From Chromatiales bacterium (GTDB lineage Bacteria > Pseudomonadota > Gammaproteobacteria > SZUA-140): a stretch of DNA of 9,494 nucleotides. This document shows, one piece after another, positions 1 through 6,931 of this stretch; within the stretch, counting starts at the first letter, position 1, and every line of letters starts with the position of its first letter. The position numbers were made by a program, and so were the translations under genes. The stretch covers positions 1-9,494 of the forward strand of contig JAITWN010000110.1 of the NCBI GenBank assembly GCA_031285245.1. The letters are read 5' to 3'. The notes beneath the pieces are model-generated. The model was not told the DNA's origin, did no database searches, and saw only the letters and a list, made by a program, of their open reading frames with translations.

Positions 1-464
1 GTGATTGGCGCGCCTTGCCTGGCAGTCTCGGGGCCATCGCTCATTTGCATCACGCGCACTATCACGTGGTGGTGATCAACGACGAGCCAGCAATCGGTGA
101 AGGCCGTATGGATGGCGGCGCGCTGGTGCGTGTCAACGCGCGTATGGCGCGCGAGCTTGCTGATGCGGGTGGTCGTGTCGATGCGGTGTTTTATTGCCCG
201 CACAAACCTGATGAAGGTTGTGCCTGCCGTCTGCCTGGCACCGGATTACTGCTCGAATTACAGCAGCGCCTGGAGATCGATCTCACGGGGGTGCCAATGA
301 TCAGTGATTCATTGGCGGGCGTTCAGGCGGCTCAGACGCTCAATATGCGCCCAGTGTTGGTAATGAGCAGCACGCAAGCCATGCAAGCTTTGCTAGGAGT
401 GGCCGTGCATAACGATCTTTCCGCAGCGGTAACTGCGCTATTGGCGCGACAGGAAGTCCATTAA
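1..464 (+). CDS. gmhB: GmhB-like HAD-family protein, 5' end outside the window, catalytic motifs degenerate
   Basis: The frame is open from the first complete codon (position 3), so the start and the first HAD motif (DxDGT) lie outside the window. The visible part aligns by eye with D-glycero-beta-D-manno-heptose 1,7-bisphosphate 7-phosphatase, which removes the 7-phosphate in ADP-heptose synthesis for LPS inner core. An LPGS segment precedes the motif II strand. The zinc loop YCPH...CAC (192-227) keeps all four ligands (C, H, C, C) in a short form, and a DSLxxxQAA helix follows. Catalytic positions differ. The usual TNQSG is INDEP (75-89), the usual CRKP is CRLP with the motif III lysine replaced by leucine (231-233), and the usual GDSLxD is SDSLAG (303-320), losing the second aspartate. 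The RTGKG loop is also changed. The frame is intact, so this is not simple decay. The stop touches the plsC start, suggesting one operon. GmhB ancestry is fairly sure; phosphatase activity is doubtful. Confidence 0.8.
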   Translation, partial: DWRALPGSLGAIAHLHHAHYHVVVINDEPAIGEGRMDGGALVRVNARMARELADAGGRVDAVFYCPHKPDEGCACRLPGTGLLLELQQRLEIDLTGVPMISDSLAGVQAAQTLNMRPVLVMSSTQAMQALLGVAVHNDLSAAVTALLARQEVH

Positions 465-1181
465 ATGTTGTTTCTGCGTTCGTTTACTTACGCGCTGTGC
501 ATGTGGTTATCGACGCTGGTGTTCGCGCCGCTGTCGGTGTTGACCTTTCCGCTGCCGTTGGCAGCGCGCTACGGCTTCATCAAGCAATGGGCACGCTTCA
601 ACCTGTGGACGCTGCGTTGGCTGTGCGGCTTGAGCTATCGGGTCGAAGGCGCGGAACATATTCCCGCTAGTGCTGCCATCGTGTTCTGCAAGCATCAATC
701 AACCTGGGAGACGCTCGCGTTGCAGCGAGTATTTCCGCATCAGATCTGGTTGCTCAAGCGCGAGCTGCTATGGGTGCCTTTTTTCGGTTGGGGTTTGGCG
801 ATGCTTGACCCCATCGCAATCGATCGCAAGGCTGGGCGCAAGTCAGTGACTCAACTTATTGAGCAGGGTACCCGGCATTTGAAGGCGGGTCGTTGGATCA
901 TCATTTTTCCTGAAGGCACGCGCGTTGCGCCGGGCGAGGTTGGGCGCTATGGCATCGGTGGTGCTGCGCTCGCTCAGGCGAGTGGCTATCCCGTGGTGCC
1001 GGTGGCGCACAATGCCGGCGAATTCTGGCCGCGCCGTGGTTTCCTCAAACGCCCTGGTGTGATCACGATGAGGATAGGTCCTGGCATCACAAGCATGGAA
1101 AAAACCGCCGAACAGATCCGTGATGAAGCGCGTGATTGGATTGAGGCTGCGATGCGAGATATCGACGCGCATCGCAGTTAG
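465..1181 (+). CDS. plsC: 1-acyl-sn-glycerol-3-phosphate acyltransferase (PlsC/LPLAT family)
   Basis: This 238-residue protein probably transfers an acyl chain to lysophosphatidic acid (or a related lysolipid) at the inner membrane, the second step of phospholipid synthesis. Residues 8-35 form a hydrophobic N-terminal anchor. Block I is KHQSTWET (residues 76-83), with H77 and an acidic residue four positions on. This is glutamate (HX4E) rather than the commoner aspartate, a variant I recall in Pseudomonas/Xanthomonas members next to gmhB. Block II is around residues 96-121 (LLKREL...IDR), block III is FPEGTR (148-153), and block IV is VVPVAHNAGEFW (177-188). The ATG directly follows the TAA of the gmhB-like gene, and AGGAAG at 451-456 is a good ribosome binding site 8 bases upstream, so translation is probably coupled. 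A lysophospholipid acyltransferase with another acceptor is possible. Confidence 0.9.
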   Translation: MLFLRSFTYALCMWLSTLVFAPLSVLTFPLPLAARYGFIKQWARFNLWTLRWLCGLSYRVEGAEHIPASAAIVFCKHQSTWETLALQRVFPHQIWLLKRELLWVPFFGWGLAMLDPIAIDRKAGRKSVTQLIEQGTRHLKAGRWIIIFPEGTRVAPGEVGRYGIGGAALAQASGYPVVPVAHNAGEFWPRRGFLKRPGVITMRIGPGITSMEKTAEQIRDEARDWIEAAMRDIDAHRS

Positions 1182-1191
1182 CGGTGAATGA

Positions 1192-1995
1192 TCAGTCGCT
1201 AGTTGGTTTTCGCCGCTTGGCGGCGAGGGTCAGGCGCGCGAATTCTTCGAGTCCTAGTTGTTCTGCACGTAAGCCGGGGTCGATGCCGGCATCAGTGAAA
1301 TCATCTTTCTCCAGCCAGCTTTTCATTGCGTTACGCAGTGTTTTTCGGCGCTGCGAGAAGGCCATGCGCACTACATCAGCGAAAGTGCGTTCATCAACCG
1401 TGTGGGCGAATGGTGGATGTGCACGTGGAATCAGGCGCACGAAGGCGGATTCCACCTTCGGCGGTGGATTGAAAGCGCCTGGACCAATCGTGAATAGGCG
1501 CTGCGCTTCGCAATGATATTGAACCATTACGCTGAGACGCCCGTACTCACGACTGCCAGGCGGACACACCATGCGCTCGACGACTTCTTTTTGCAGCATG
1601 AAGTGCATGTCCTGAATACATGCACGCTGTTCGATCAGGCGAAATAGTAAGGGCGTTGAAATGTTATAAGGCAGATTGCCCACGACGCGCAGTTTTTCTT
1701 CGCCAGCGATGGCGCATAGATCGGCTGCGAGCGCGTCTTCATGGTGAACGCGCAGGCGTCCGTTCGTGGTGTTTGCCAGTGCTTGCAGATCGGTGATGAG
1801 GTCGCGGTCGAATTCGATGACGTCGAGTGTCGGGCCGCAAGCGAGTAGCGGAAGTGTGATTGCACCGCGTCCTGGGCCGATTTCGACCAGATGTTCATCG
1901 GGGCGCGCAGCGATGGCGGCGATGATGCGGTCTATGATGCCAGGGGCGTGGAGGAAGTGCTGACCCAGTCGCTTTTTCGGTTGTTGTTCGCGCAT
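1192..1995 (-). CDS. rsmA: 16S rRNA (adenine1518-N6/adenine1519-N6)-dimethyltransferase RsmA (KsgA)
   Basis: RsmA dimethylates two adjacent adenines in the 3' terminal helix of 16S rRNA, using S-adenosylmethionine, during late 30S assembly. Its loss gives kasugamycin resistance. The 267-residue length is normal. KKRLGQHFL near residues 7-15 is the family N-terminal signature. The SAM-binding motif is VEIGPGRGAIT (37-47), the acidic ribose-binding position is in VIEFDRDL (E61), and HEDAL (85-89) is the adenine-binding region. The catalytic motif IV is NLPYNIS (107-113), and the C-terminal domain has the RKTLRNA segment (217-223). The ATG is one base after the pdxA stop (TGACATG on the minus strand) and has no strong Shine-Dalgarno of its own, so translational coupling is likely. 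It is the last gene of the lptD operon here. Confidence 0.97.
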   Translation of the reverse strand: MREQQPKKRLGQHFLHAPGIIDRIIAAIAARPDEHLVEIGPGRGAITLPLLACGPTLDVIEFDRDLITDLQALANTTNGRLRVHHEDALAADLCAIAGEEKLRVVGNLPYNISTPLLFRLIEQRACIQDMHFMLQKEVVERMVCPPGSREYGRLSVMVQYHCEAQRLFTIGPGAFNPPPKVESAFVRLIPRAHPPFAHTVDERTFADVVRMAFSQRRKTLRNAMKSWLEKDDFTDAGIDPGLRAEQLGLEEFARLTLAAKRRKPTSD

Positions 1996-1996
1996 G

Positions 1997-3010
1997 TCAA
2001 CGTGCCGCGCGCGATGCGGACAGCATTTTCTGCATCACCATCTGCTGCGCGGTATGGATTGCATGGATCATGCTGCCGGAGTCAGCGGTGCCAGTGCCGG
2101 CGAGTGTGAGTGCGGTGCCGTGATCGACAGAGGTGCGTACGATGGGTAGGCCGAGCGTGATGTTGACCGCTGCACCAAAGCCGCGGTGTTTGAGCACAGG
2201 CAGGCCCTGATCGTGATACATCGCCAGCACGAGGTCAGTATCGACAAGCGCTTCGGGGACGAAGGCTGAGTCAGCCGGTTGTGGTCCGCGCACATCAAAG
2301 CCTTCGCGGATGAGCTGTTCGATCGCCGGCCGAATATGTTCGTCATCTTCGCTGCCGAGTTCTCCACCTTCGCCAGCATGCGGGTTGAGCCCGCACACCA
2401 GAATGCGCGGCTTATCGATGCCGAAGTAGTGGCGCAGATCGCGCAGCGTGATACGCAGTGTGTTTTCCACGCGTTCGCGCGTGATCGCGTCCGGAACATC
2501 TCGCAAGCGCAAGTGTGTGGTGACGAGCGCAACGCGCAGGCCAGGTGTAGCGAGCATCATTACGACTTGTGGTGTTTGCGTGGCGTCAGCGAGATATTCG
2601 GTGTGGCCGGTGAACGGAATACCGCCTTGATTGACCGCCGCTTTGTGGACAGGGCCGGTGACCATGGCGTCGAACTCACCGCTGAGGCAGCCGGCGAGTG
2701 CGCGGTCGAGGGTTGCGAGCACATAGCGCGCGCTTGCAGGATCAGCAATGCCGCAACGTTGCCTAGCGCCGGTGATCGGTAGCAAGGAGAAAGCGCCGGG
2801 CTGCGCTTTGCGCTCGGCGATGTAGTCGGTGAATGTCAGCGACATGCACAGCTGTGCTGCGCGTTCGCGCATCAGTTCGGGATCAGCGATGACTACCAGT
2901 TCGGCGCCGGTGGTGCGAGCCCAATTGCGCACGTCGTCTTGCGCTGCGATCTGGATACACAGATCCGGCCCAATGCCGCCCGGCTCACCGGCGGTGAGCG
3001 CGATTTTCAT
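1997..3010 (-). CDS. pdxA: 4-hydroxythreonine-4-phosphate dehydrogenase PdxA
   Basis: PdxA oxidises 4-phosphohydroxy-L-threonine with NAD(P)+; the product decarboxylates and is condensed by PdxJ in the DXP-dependent pyridoxal 5'-phosphate pathway. The protein is 337 residues, close to the 329 of E. coli. LTAGEPGGIGPDL opens the protein. TGPVHK (118-123) and TGHTEYL (134-140) line the substrate site. The three metal-binding histidines are H166 (TTHLRL), H211 (NPHAGEGG) and H266 (MYHDQG), the same numbers as in the E. coli enzyme. The C-terminal part carries GFGAAVNITLGLP and the SVDHGTA loop. Start choice: ATG with GGAG 8 bases upstream (plus-strand 3019-3022). It sits 41 bases after surA and 1 base before rsmA, the usual operon order. 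All residues I would check are present, so it should be active. Confidence 0.97.
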   Translation of the reverse strand: MKIALTAGEPGGIGPDLCIQIAAQDDVRNWARTTGAELVVIADPELMRERAAQLCMSLTFTDYIAERKAQPGAFSLLPITGARQRCGIADPASARYVLATLDRALAGCLSGEFDAMVTGPVHKAAVNQGGIPFTGHTEYLADATQTPQVVMMLATPGLRVALVTTHLRLRDVPDAITRERVENTLRITLRDLRHYFGIDKPRILVCGLNPHAGEGGELGSEDDEHIRPAIEQLIREGFDVRGPQPADSAFVPEALVDTDLVLAMYHDQGLPVLKHRGFGAAVNITLGLPIVRTSVDHGTALTLAGTGTADSGSMIHAIHTAQQMVMQKMLSASRAAR

Positions 3011-3051
3011 TTTGCGGACTCCATGGCGGGATACGAAGCTAGCGCTGCTGT

Positions 3052-4344
3052 TCAGAGGCGAGGCTCGACATAAGCCTCTTCGCGCAGGCGCTGCAGCCAG
3101 GTTTGATTTTCTTCTTCAGCCTTGCGCCGGAAGATTGCTTCGCGCGCTGTATCCCGTGTGTATTCCTCGGTATCGTCATGCTGACGACGCTCCAGCACCT
3201 GCACGATGTGCCAGCCGAATCGTGTGCGCACGGGCTGGCTGATCTCTCCTGGCGTGAGTTCATTCATCGTGCGTTCGAATTCCCCGACCATCTGGCCAGG
3301 CGAGATCCAGCCGAGGTCGCCGCCATTCGTTGCGCTGCCAGGATCCTGGGAATATTCCCGAGCCAGTGCGGCGAAATCTTCGCCAGCCAGTGCGCGCGCA
3401 CGCAATTCGAGCACGGCAGCGCGGGCGTTGTCATCATCCACCAGTTCATTAACGGATTTCAGGATGTGCCGTGCGTGTGTTTGATCCACCGTGTGCCGTT
3501 CGCTAGTGCGGTGATCGCTGAGCTTGATGATGTGAAAGCCACTGCCGCTGCGGATGGGCTCGCTGATGTCGCCGACTTGCATCTGCGGCACGATATCCGC
3601 AAATAGTGTTGGTAGTTCATTGGCGCGGCGCCAGCCGAGTTCTCCACCATCGAGCGCCTGCTGGCCATCTGAAGAAGAGATGGCAGTTGCGCTGAAATCA
3701 GCGCCTTCGCGTAGCTGACGCAGTATTTCTTTGGCGCGTGTTTGAGCTGCGCTGATCTGTTCCGGAGTTGCGCCATCAGGCACAGAGACTAGGATGTGCC
3801 CCAGTCGGTACTCATCGTTGCTGAGTCCTTGGCGGCGCTGGATGGCGAGGAAGTTATCGACTTCCTGCTCGGTGATGTTGATGCGGCTATCGACGCTTTG
3901 CTGGCGTAGGCGCACCAGGATCATCTCTTTGCGGATGTTTTCGCGGAACTCGGCGAAGTCGTAGCCTTCGTTCTGTAACACATCGCGAAATTCCGTGAGG
4001 GATAGGCGGTTCTGTGTCGCGATACCATTGATCGCCTGATTGAGAGCGTCATCATCGACTATGATGCTGAGCTGTTTGGCGAGCTGAAGCTGAATACGCT
4101 CAAGAATCATTTTTTCCAGCACTTGTCTCAGCAGTACGTCTTCGGCAGGTGGTGTAATGCGCTGTTGACGCAGTTGTGCGCGTACAGTTTTGACCTGCTC
4201 ATCGAGCTCAGTGCGCGTAATGATGTCATCGTTGACGATGGCGACCATGCGATCGATTTCAGTCATTGCCGCTTGGGCGAGGGGCGCGAATAGAAAGATC
4301 GCCAGAGCTAGCCACCGCAGATGGAGTGTGGAGGTGCGTATCAT
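3052..4344 (-). CDS. surA: Periplasmic chaperone and peptidyl-prolyl isomerase SurA
   Basis: SurA escorts unfolded outer-membrane proteins through the periplasm to the BAM complex; LptD, encoded just upstream, is one of its best-known clients. The 430-residue length matches E. coli (428). A signal peptide covers residues 1-25 (RTSTLHLRW, then a hydrophobic stretch, cleavage after PLAQA). The N-terminal chaperone domain (about 26-170) begins with the typical DRMVAIVNDDIITRTEL. Two parvulin-type domains follow. The first is about 179-280 (YRLGHILVS to GFHIIKLSDHR), the second about 288-388 (THARHILKS to GWHIVQVLERR). A C-terminal helix (about 393-430) completes the chaperone core. The start lies 37 bases after lptD; I see no convincing Shine-Dalgarno in that gap, so translation may be weak or coupled. 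Cotranscription with lptD is expected. Confidence 0.97.
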   Translation of the reverse strand: MIRTSTLHLRWLALAIFLFAPLAQAAMTEIDRMVAIVNDDIITRTELDEQVKTVRAQLRQQRITPPAEDVLLRQVLEKMILERIQLQLAKQLSIIVDDDALNQAINGIATQNRLSLTEFRDVLQNEGYDFAEFRENIRKEMILVRLRQQSVDSRINITEQEVDNFLAIQRRQGLSNDEYRLGHILVSVPDGATPEQISAAQTRAKEILRQLREGADFSATAISSSDGQQALDGGELGWRRANELPTLFADIVPQMQVGDISEPIRSGSGFHIIKLSDHRTSERHTVDQTHARHILKSVNELVDDDNARAAVLELRARALAGEDFAALAREYSQDPGSATNGGDLGWISPGQMVGEFERTMNELTPGEISQPVRTRFGWHIVQVLERRQHDDTEEYTRDTAREAIFRRKAEEENQTWLQRLREEAYVEPRL

Positions 4345-4381
4345 GTTAGGCAGCGGTCAGGTAGTAAGTTGGGCGGGCTGT

Positions 4382-6634
4382 TCAGTTGCCAAGGATACCA
4401 CGTTCGAGCAAGCTTTCGAGGTTGTCGCCGAGGCTGGCGAGGCCAATGAATTCAAGCTGAAAGTAGATGCTGCGATTGTATTCGGACGTAGTGTTGCTGG
4501 CGACGCCGTTGAGATAGCGCCGGTCGACGATGCGAAATCGCCAGCAGCAGCTGCTGTATTCGACGCCAGCGAGAGCGTCCAGCGTGCGCTCGTCGTGTAG
4601 AGAGTAATTGTGACGCGCGACTACGTGCCAGCGCTCGCTGAGCGGCCAGGAAAGCGTGAGATCGGTTTGTTCCAGGGTGTCTTCCCGGTAACGGTAGGCG
4701 ATATTGATCAAGCTGCGTGGCGCTGGCTGGTAACCGAGTGAGAGCCCAGCGCGATCAATGCGCCCGTTTTGTTCGCTGCGTCTGGCATCAGCGCGCAGAT
4801 TGATTGTGGTGGTGAGCGCTGCGTTTGCCTCGGCAACGATATCGGAGCGGCGTGCGGTTTCGGTGCTGCTGTTGAGTTGTACGCGTCGGTCTTCGAAATA
4901 GAAGATCTGTCCAATGCCGGCTTGCATGCGTTCACGGCCATTCTGCGCATCGATGACGCGAGTTACGAGGGCTGCGCTTAGCTGATTGGCATCGCCTACG
5001 CGGTCAGCACCGTTGAATCGATTGTCACGAAACAGCTGCGTGAAATTGAAATCAGGAATGCCAGTATCAAAGAGTGGCAGCGCTTCCTGATTACGGTACG
5101 GTACGTAAAGGTAGTACAGGCGTGGTTCCAGTGTGTGGATTACTTCGCGCTCCCCCCAGCGCGCATTGCGCTCGAGGAATATACCGCTATCGATATTGAA
5201 CACTGGCAACGTGTAGTCAAGATTGCTCGTTTGGCCGGGTGGGACATCGAGTGTGTAACTCGTGTGGCGCAGCGTCAGCGCGGGTTGCACATAGCCGGAG
5301 AGCGCGTACATCGGCAGTGTGATCCCGGGTTGTATTTCCAGGCGCTGTCCTTCGAGGTTGATGTCGTGCCTGAAATCGACATAGCTGCCGACCAGACGGT
5401 AATTGGGCCTGAAGTTGGTTTCGGACAACTGGCTGCGCAAGGTTAGAGCCGGAGCCTGGCGGTAGGGGCGTTGTGCAGGGGCGATGGTTTCATCCACGGT
5501 TTGATAGCGTTGCATGCGTGCTGATGCATTCCAGTTTTCAGCCTGGTAGGTCAGGATCGCGCGCTGTTCCAGGTGCGTAATACTCGCAAGGCCGAGATTA
5601 TTGCCGAAATCGCGGAAGTAATTCGCGTCGGAGGCGCGGTGATAATCGATGTCGAGTCCGAAGCCTGCACCAGGCTGTGCGGTATGGCGGTAGCTGAGCA
5701 GATGGCGTTTTTCCCCGAGCAGTTGGTCATCTCGCAGATAGTTGAAATCGAGTATGCCAGCGCTGTGTGGGTTGAGATAACGGAGCTCGGTATCCAACAT
5801 AGTGCCGCGCTTTTCCATGTAACGCGGCGTGAGTCTCGCGTCGTAGCGTGGCGCGATGTTGATGTAGAAGGGGGTTAATATTTCTGCGCCGTTGCGAGAA
5901 GAGCTTTTGATGATAGGCGCTAGAAAGCCGGATTGACGTTGATCGTCGATCGAAAAACTCATCCAGGGCACATACAAAAAGGGTACGCCCATGAATGAGA
6001 GGCGAGCGTGATGCGCGATGCCGGTACCGCTCTCACGATCGAGATGGACATAGCTGGCTCGCAGCAGCCAGTCCTCTTTGCCAGGATCACAGGTGGTATA
6101 GCTGGCGTCATTCAGTACGGTGGTATCGCGATCAACTATGTTTACGCTGCGTGCGTTGCCTCGGCCGTGGCGATCGAAGAGCATGAAGTCCGCATTATCG
6201 AGCGCGCCAGTGTCATCGTTCAGCGATAGATTGCCGCGTTCCCCTTCGATCATCAGGCCCTTGCGCAGATAGCGTACATTCCCAATAGCATTGATGCGCG
6301 AGTGTCGCTGTTCATAAATAGCGCGATCGGTATATAGCAATTGATCATCGCGAAAGGCAGAGACGTTGCCGATAAGAGTGACTACATCGTTCTCGTCGGT
6401 GTGAGCTTCATCGGCACGTAGCAGTGTTTTTCCGGCGGCATCGAGCGTAGGTGGCGGCAGGGCCGGTGCCTCAAGCGTTTCTGCTCGGCACAGATTGAAC
6501 GATAGCTGCGCGCCATGCGCACCTGCTGTAGCCAACAATAGCGCTAGCGCGGGTAGCAACAGGGACGGGCACGGCGGCCGAGAGCGGCGCCGGAGCTGAA
6601 AGCTGGGAAATCCAAGCGCGCACCGGCCCGACAA
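4382..6634 (-). CDS. lptD: LPS-assembly protein LptD (Imp/OstA), TTG start
   Basis: LptD is the outer-membrane beta-barrel that, with the lipoprotein LptE, inserts lipopolysaccharide into the outer leaflet. The product is 750 residues. It has an arginine-rich n-region (RRRSR) and a hydrophobic core at about 24-38, with cleavage near residue 41. The periplasmic OstA/LptA-like beta-jellyroll spans roughly 70-175, and the barrel begins around 215 (PFLYVPWMSF, then TPFYINIAPRYDARLTPRYM). The four cysteines of the E. coli disulfide pattern are present: C49, C182 and the adjacent pair C696-C697 (SSCCWRF). Start choice: no ATG or GTG occurs in frame before the signal peptide, and an in-frame stop lies at 6650-6652. 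The TTG at 6634 has GAGG 7 bases upstream. An inefficient TTG start may limit output. It is the first gene of the operon with surA, whose product folds it. Confidence 0.96.
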   Translation of the reverse strand: MSGRCALGFPSFQLRRRSRPPCPSLLLPALALLLATAGAHGAQLSFNLCRAETLEAPALPPPTLDAAGKTLLRADEAHTDENDVVTLIGNVSAFRDDQLLYTDRAIYEQRHSRINAIGNVRYLRKGLMIEGERGNLSLNDDTGALDNADFMLFDRHGRGNARSVNIVDRDTTVLNDASYTTCDPGKEDWLLRASYVHLDRESGTGIAHHARLSFMGVPFLYVPWMSFSIDDQRQSGFLAPIIKSSSRNGAEILTPFYINIAPRYDARLTPRYMEKRGTMLDTELRYLNPHSAGILDFNYLRDDQLLGEKRHLLSYRHTAQPGAGFGLDIDYHRASDANYFRDFGNNLGLASITHLEQRAILTYQAENWNASARMQRYQTVDETIAPAQRPYRQAPALTLRSQLSETNFRPNYRLVGSYVDFRHDINLEGQRLEIQPGITLPMYALSGYVQPALTLRHTSYTLDVPPGQTSNLDYTLPVFNIDSGIFLERNARWGEREVIHTLEPRLYYLYVPYRNQEALPLFDTGIPDFNFTQLFRDNRFNGADRVGDANQLSAALVTRVIDAQNGRERMQAGIGQIFYFEDRRVQLNSSTETARRSDIVAEANAALTTTINLRADARRSEQNGRIDRAGLSLGYQPAPRSLINIAYRYREDTLEQTDLTLSWPLSERWHVVARHNYSLHDERTLDALAGVEYSSCCWRFRIVDRRYLNGVASNTTSEYNRSIYFQLEFIGLASLGDNLESLLERGILGN

Positions 6635-6663
6635 GGTTATGCCTCGTGTCTATTTTTGTAGTT

Positions 6664-6690
6664 CGATCAGGGCGTTATTCTTTCTGATCG
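6664..6690. repeat. Perfect inverted repeat bracketing the lptD -10 box (candidate operator)
   Basis: CGATCAG at 6664-6670 and CTGATCG at 6684-6690 are exact reverse complements separated by 13 bases. The predicted -10 hexamer lies between the arms and the predicted transcription start is at the edge of the left arm. A dimeric regulator bound here would block RNA polymerase. No known binding site is recognised, and chance cannot be excluded for arms of this length. Confidence 0.4.
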
Positions 6691-6706
6691 CAACGCGCCC
6701 TGTCAA
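6677..6706 (-). promoter_or_regulatory. Probable sigma-70 promoter of the lptD-surA-pdxA-rsmA operon
   Basis: On the minus strand a perfect TTGACA (-35, plus positions 6701-6706) is separated by 18 bases from AAGAAT (-10, 6677-6682; four of six consensus bases). Transcription should start near 6670, leaving a short leader of about 36 bases with GAGG just before the TTG start of lptD. I looked for a sigma-E element, known at E. coli lptD, and saw no convincing one. A 7-base inverted repeat brackets the -10 box. Confidence 0.6.
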
Positions 6707-6712
6707 ACGGCG

Positions 6713-6728
6713 ATGGTGAATCCACCAT
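6713..6728. repeat. Short inverted repeat upstream of the lptD -35 box
   Basis: ATGGTG (6713-6718) and CACCAT (6723-6728) form a perfect 6-base palindrome with a 4-base centre. It lies 7 bases upstream of the lptD -35 box on the minus strand, where an activator could bind. As plus-strand RNA it would fold into a small hairpin that includes the first two bases of the ATG of the 18-codon frame at 6727. Function is unknown. Confidence 0.3.
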
Positions 6729-6783
6729 GAAAAACTGTGACGGATGTACTGGATCTTGTGTGAAGCGTGTCCTCGCAAAGTAG
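6727..6783 (+). CDS. Possible cysteine-rich 18-residue mini-ORF (unproven)
   Basis: Between the divergent lptD and HDOD genes, ATG at 6727 opens a frame of 18 codons ending in TAG, encoding MKNCDGCTGSCVKRVLAK. Three cysteines are spaced CxxCxxxC and are followed by a basic tail. The only upstream Shine-Dalgarno-like string is a weak GGTGA about 8 bases before the ATG, and it sits in the left arm of a hairpin whose right arm runs into the start codon. I recognise no family. It could be a leader peptide or a metal-binding micropeptide, but a frame this short arises easily by chance. Confidence 0.18.
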   Translation: MKNCDGCTGSCVKRVLAK

Positions 6784-6918
6784 GCATAGTTCACACTTTT
6801 GATGCGCCCGACTGTTGCTCATAGACATGATCGCCGATACCTAAGCTGGAAATTCTAAAAGAGTGGCGGCATTTCCGCCGATGCACCCGCTTGACCGGTG
6901 CTCACGTTGTGTAAGTCT

Positions 6919-6923
6919 GGAGG
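6919..6923 (+). promoter_or_regulatory. Ribosome binding site that sets the HDOD gene start
   Basis: GGAGG lies 8 bases before ATG at 6932, an ideal arrangement. It argues against the in-frame GTG at 6863, which has no such sequence at proper distance. Confidence 0.8.
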
Positions 6924-6931
6924 TCAGTTTC

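Larger units (their letters stand above)
6635..6931. other. Divergent intergenic region between lptD and the HDOD gene
   Basis: This 297-base stretch holds the lptD promoter and its inverted repeats on the left half, the small cysteine-rich frame in the middle, and the untranslated upstream region of the HDOD gene on the right. On the plus strand I see no strong promoter. The best guess is TTGATG (6799-6804) 17 bases before TAGACA (6822-6827), which matches consensus poorly. A small hairpin, GGCGG-CATTT-CCGCC, lies at 6865-6879. The amgK-murU genes often found divergent from lptD in pseudomonads are not here. Confidence 0.6.

Noticed and set aside
15..17. TTG as a true start of the gmhB-like gene
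   Set aside because: The frame is open upstream to the window edge and the preceding residues (DWRA) fit the GmhB sequence before LPGS, so TTG encodes an internal leucine.
1211..1225. Hairpin CGCCGC-TTG-GCGGCG as a terminator for rsmA or plsC
   Set aside because: It is within the rsmA coding end and no T-tract follows it on either strand.
1184..1516. 110-codon plus-strand frame just after plsC
   Set aside because: Opens within the convergent gap but runs antisense through the rsmA C-terminal domain; it is low-complexity Arg/Ser-rich and has no Shine-Dalgarno.
2279..2782. 167-codon open frame on the plus strand
   Set aside because: It lies wholly antisense to pdxA, whose metal and substrate motifs are complete; the translation resembles no family and is explained by codon bias of the opposite strand.
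3103..3606. 167-codon open frame on the plus strand inside surA
   Set aside because: Antisense shadow of the two parvulin domains of surA; no recognisable domain or ribosome binding site.
6833..6840. GCCGATAC as a sigma-28 (FliA) -10 element for the HDOD gene
   Set aside because: It matches 7 of 8 bases of GCCGATAA, but there is no TAAA-like -35 about 15 bases upstream.
6863..6931. GTG start giving the HDOD protein 23 more residues
   Set aside because: No properly spaced Shine-Dalgarno before the GTG, the added residues are unlike the family, and ATG at 6932 has an ideal GGAGG.
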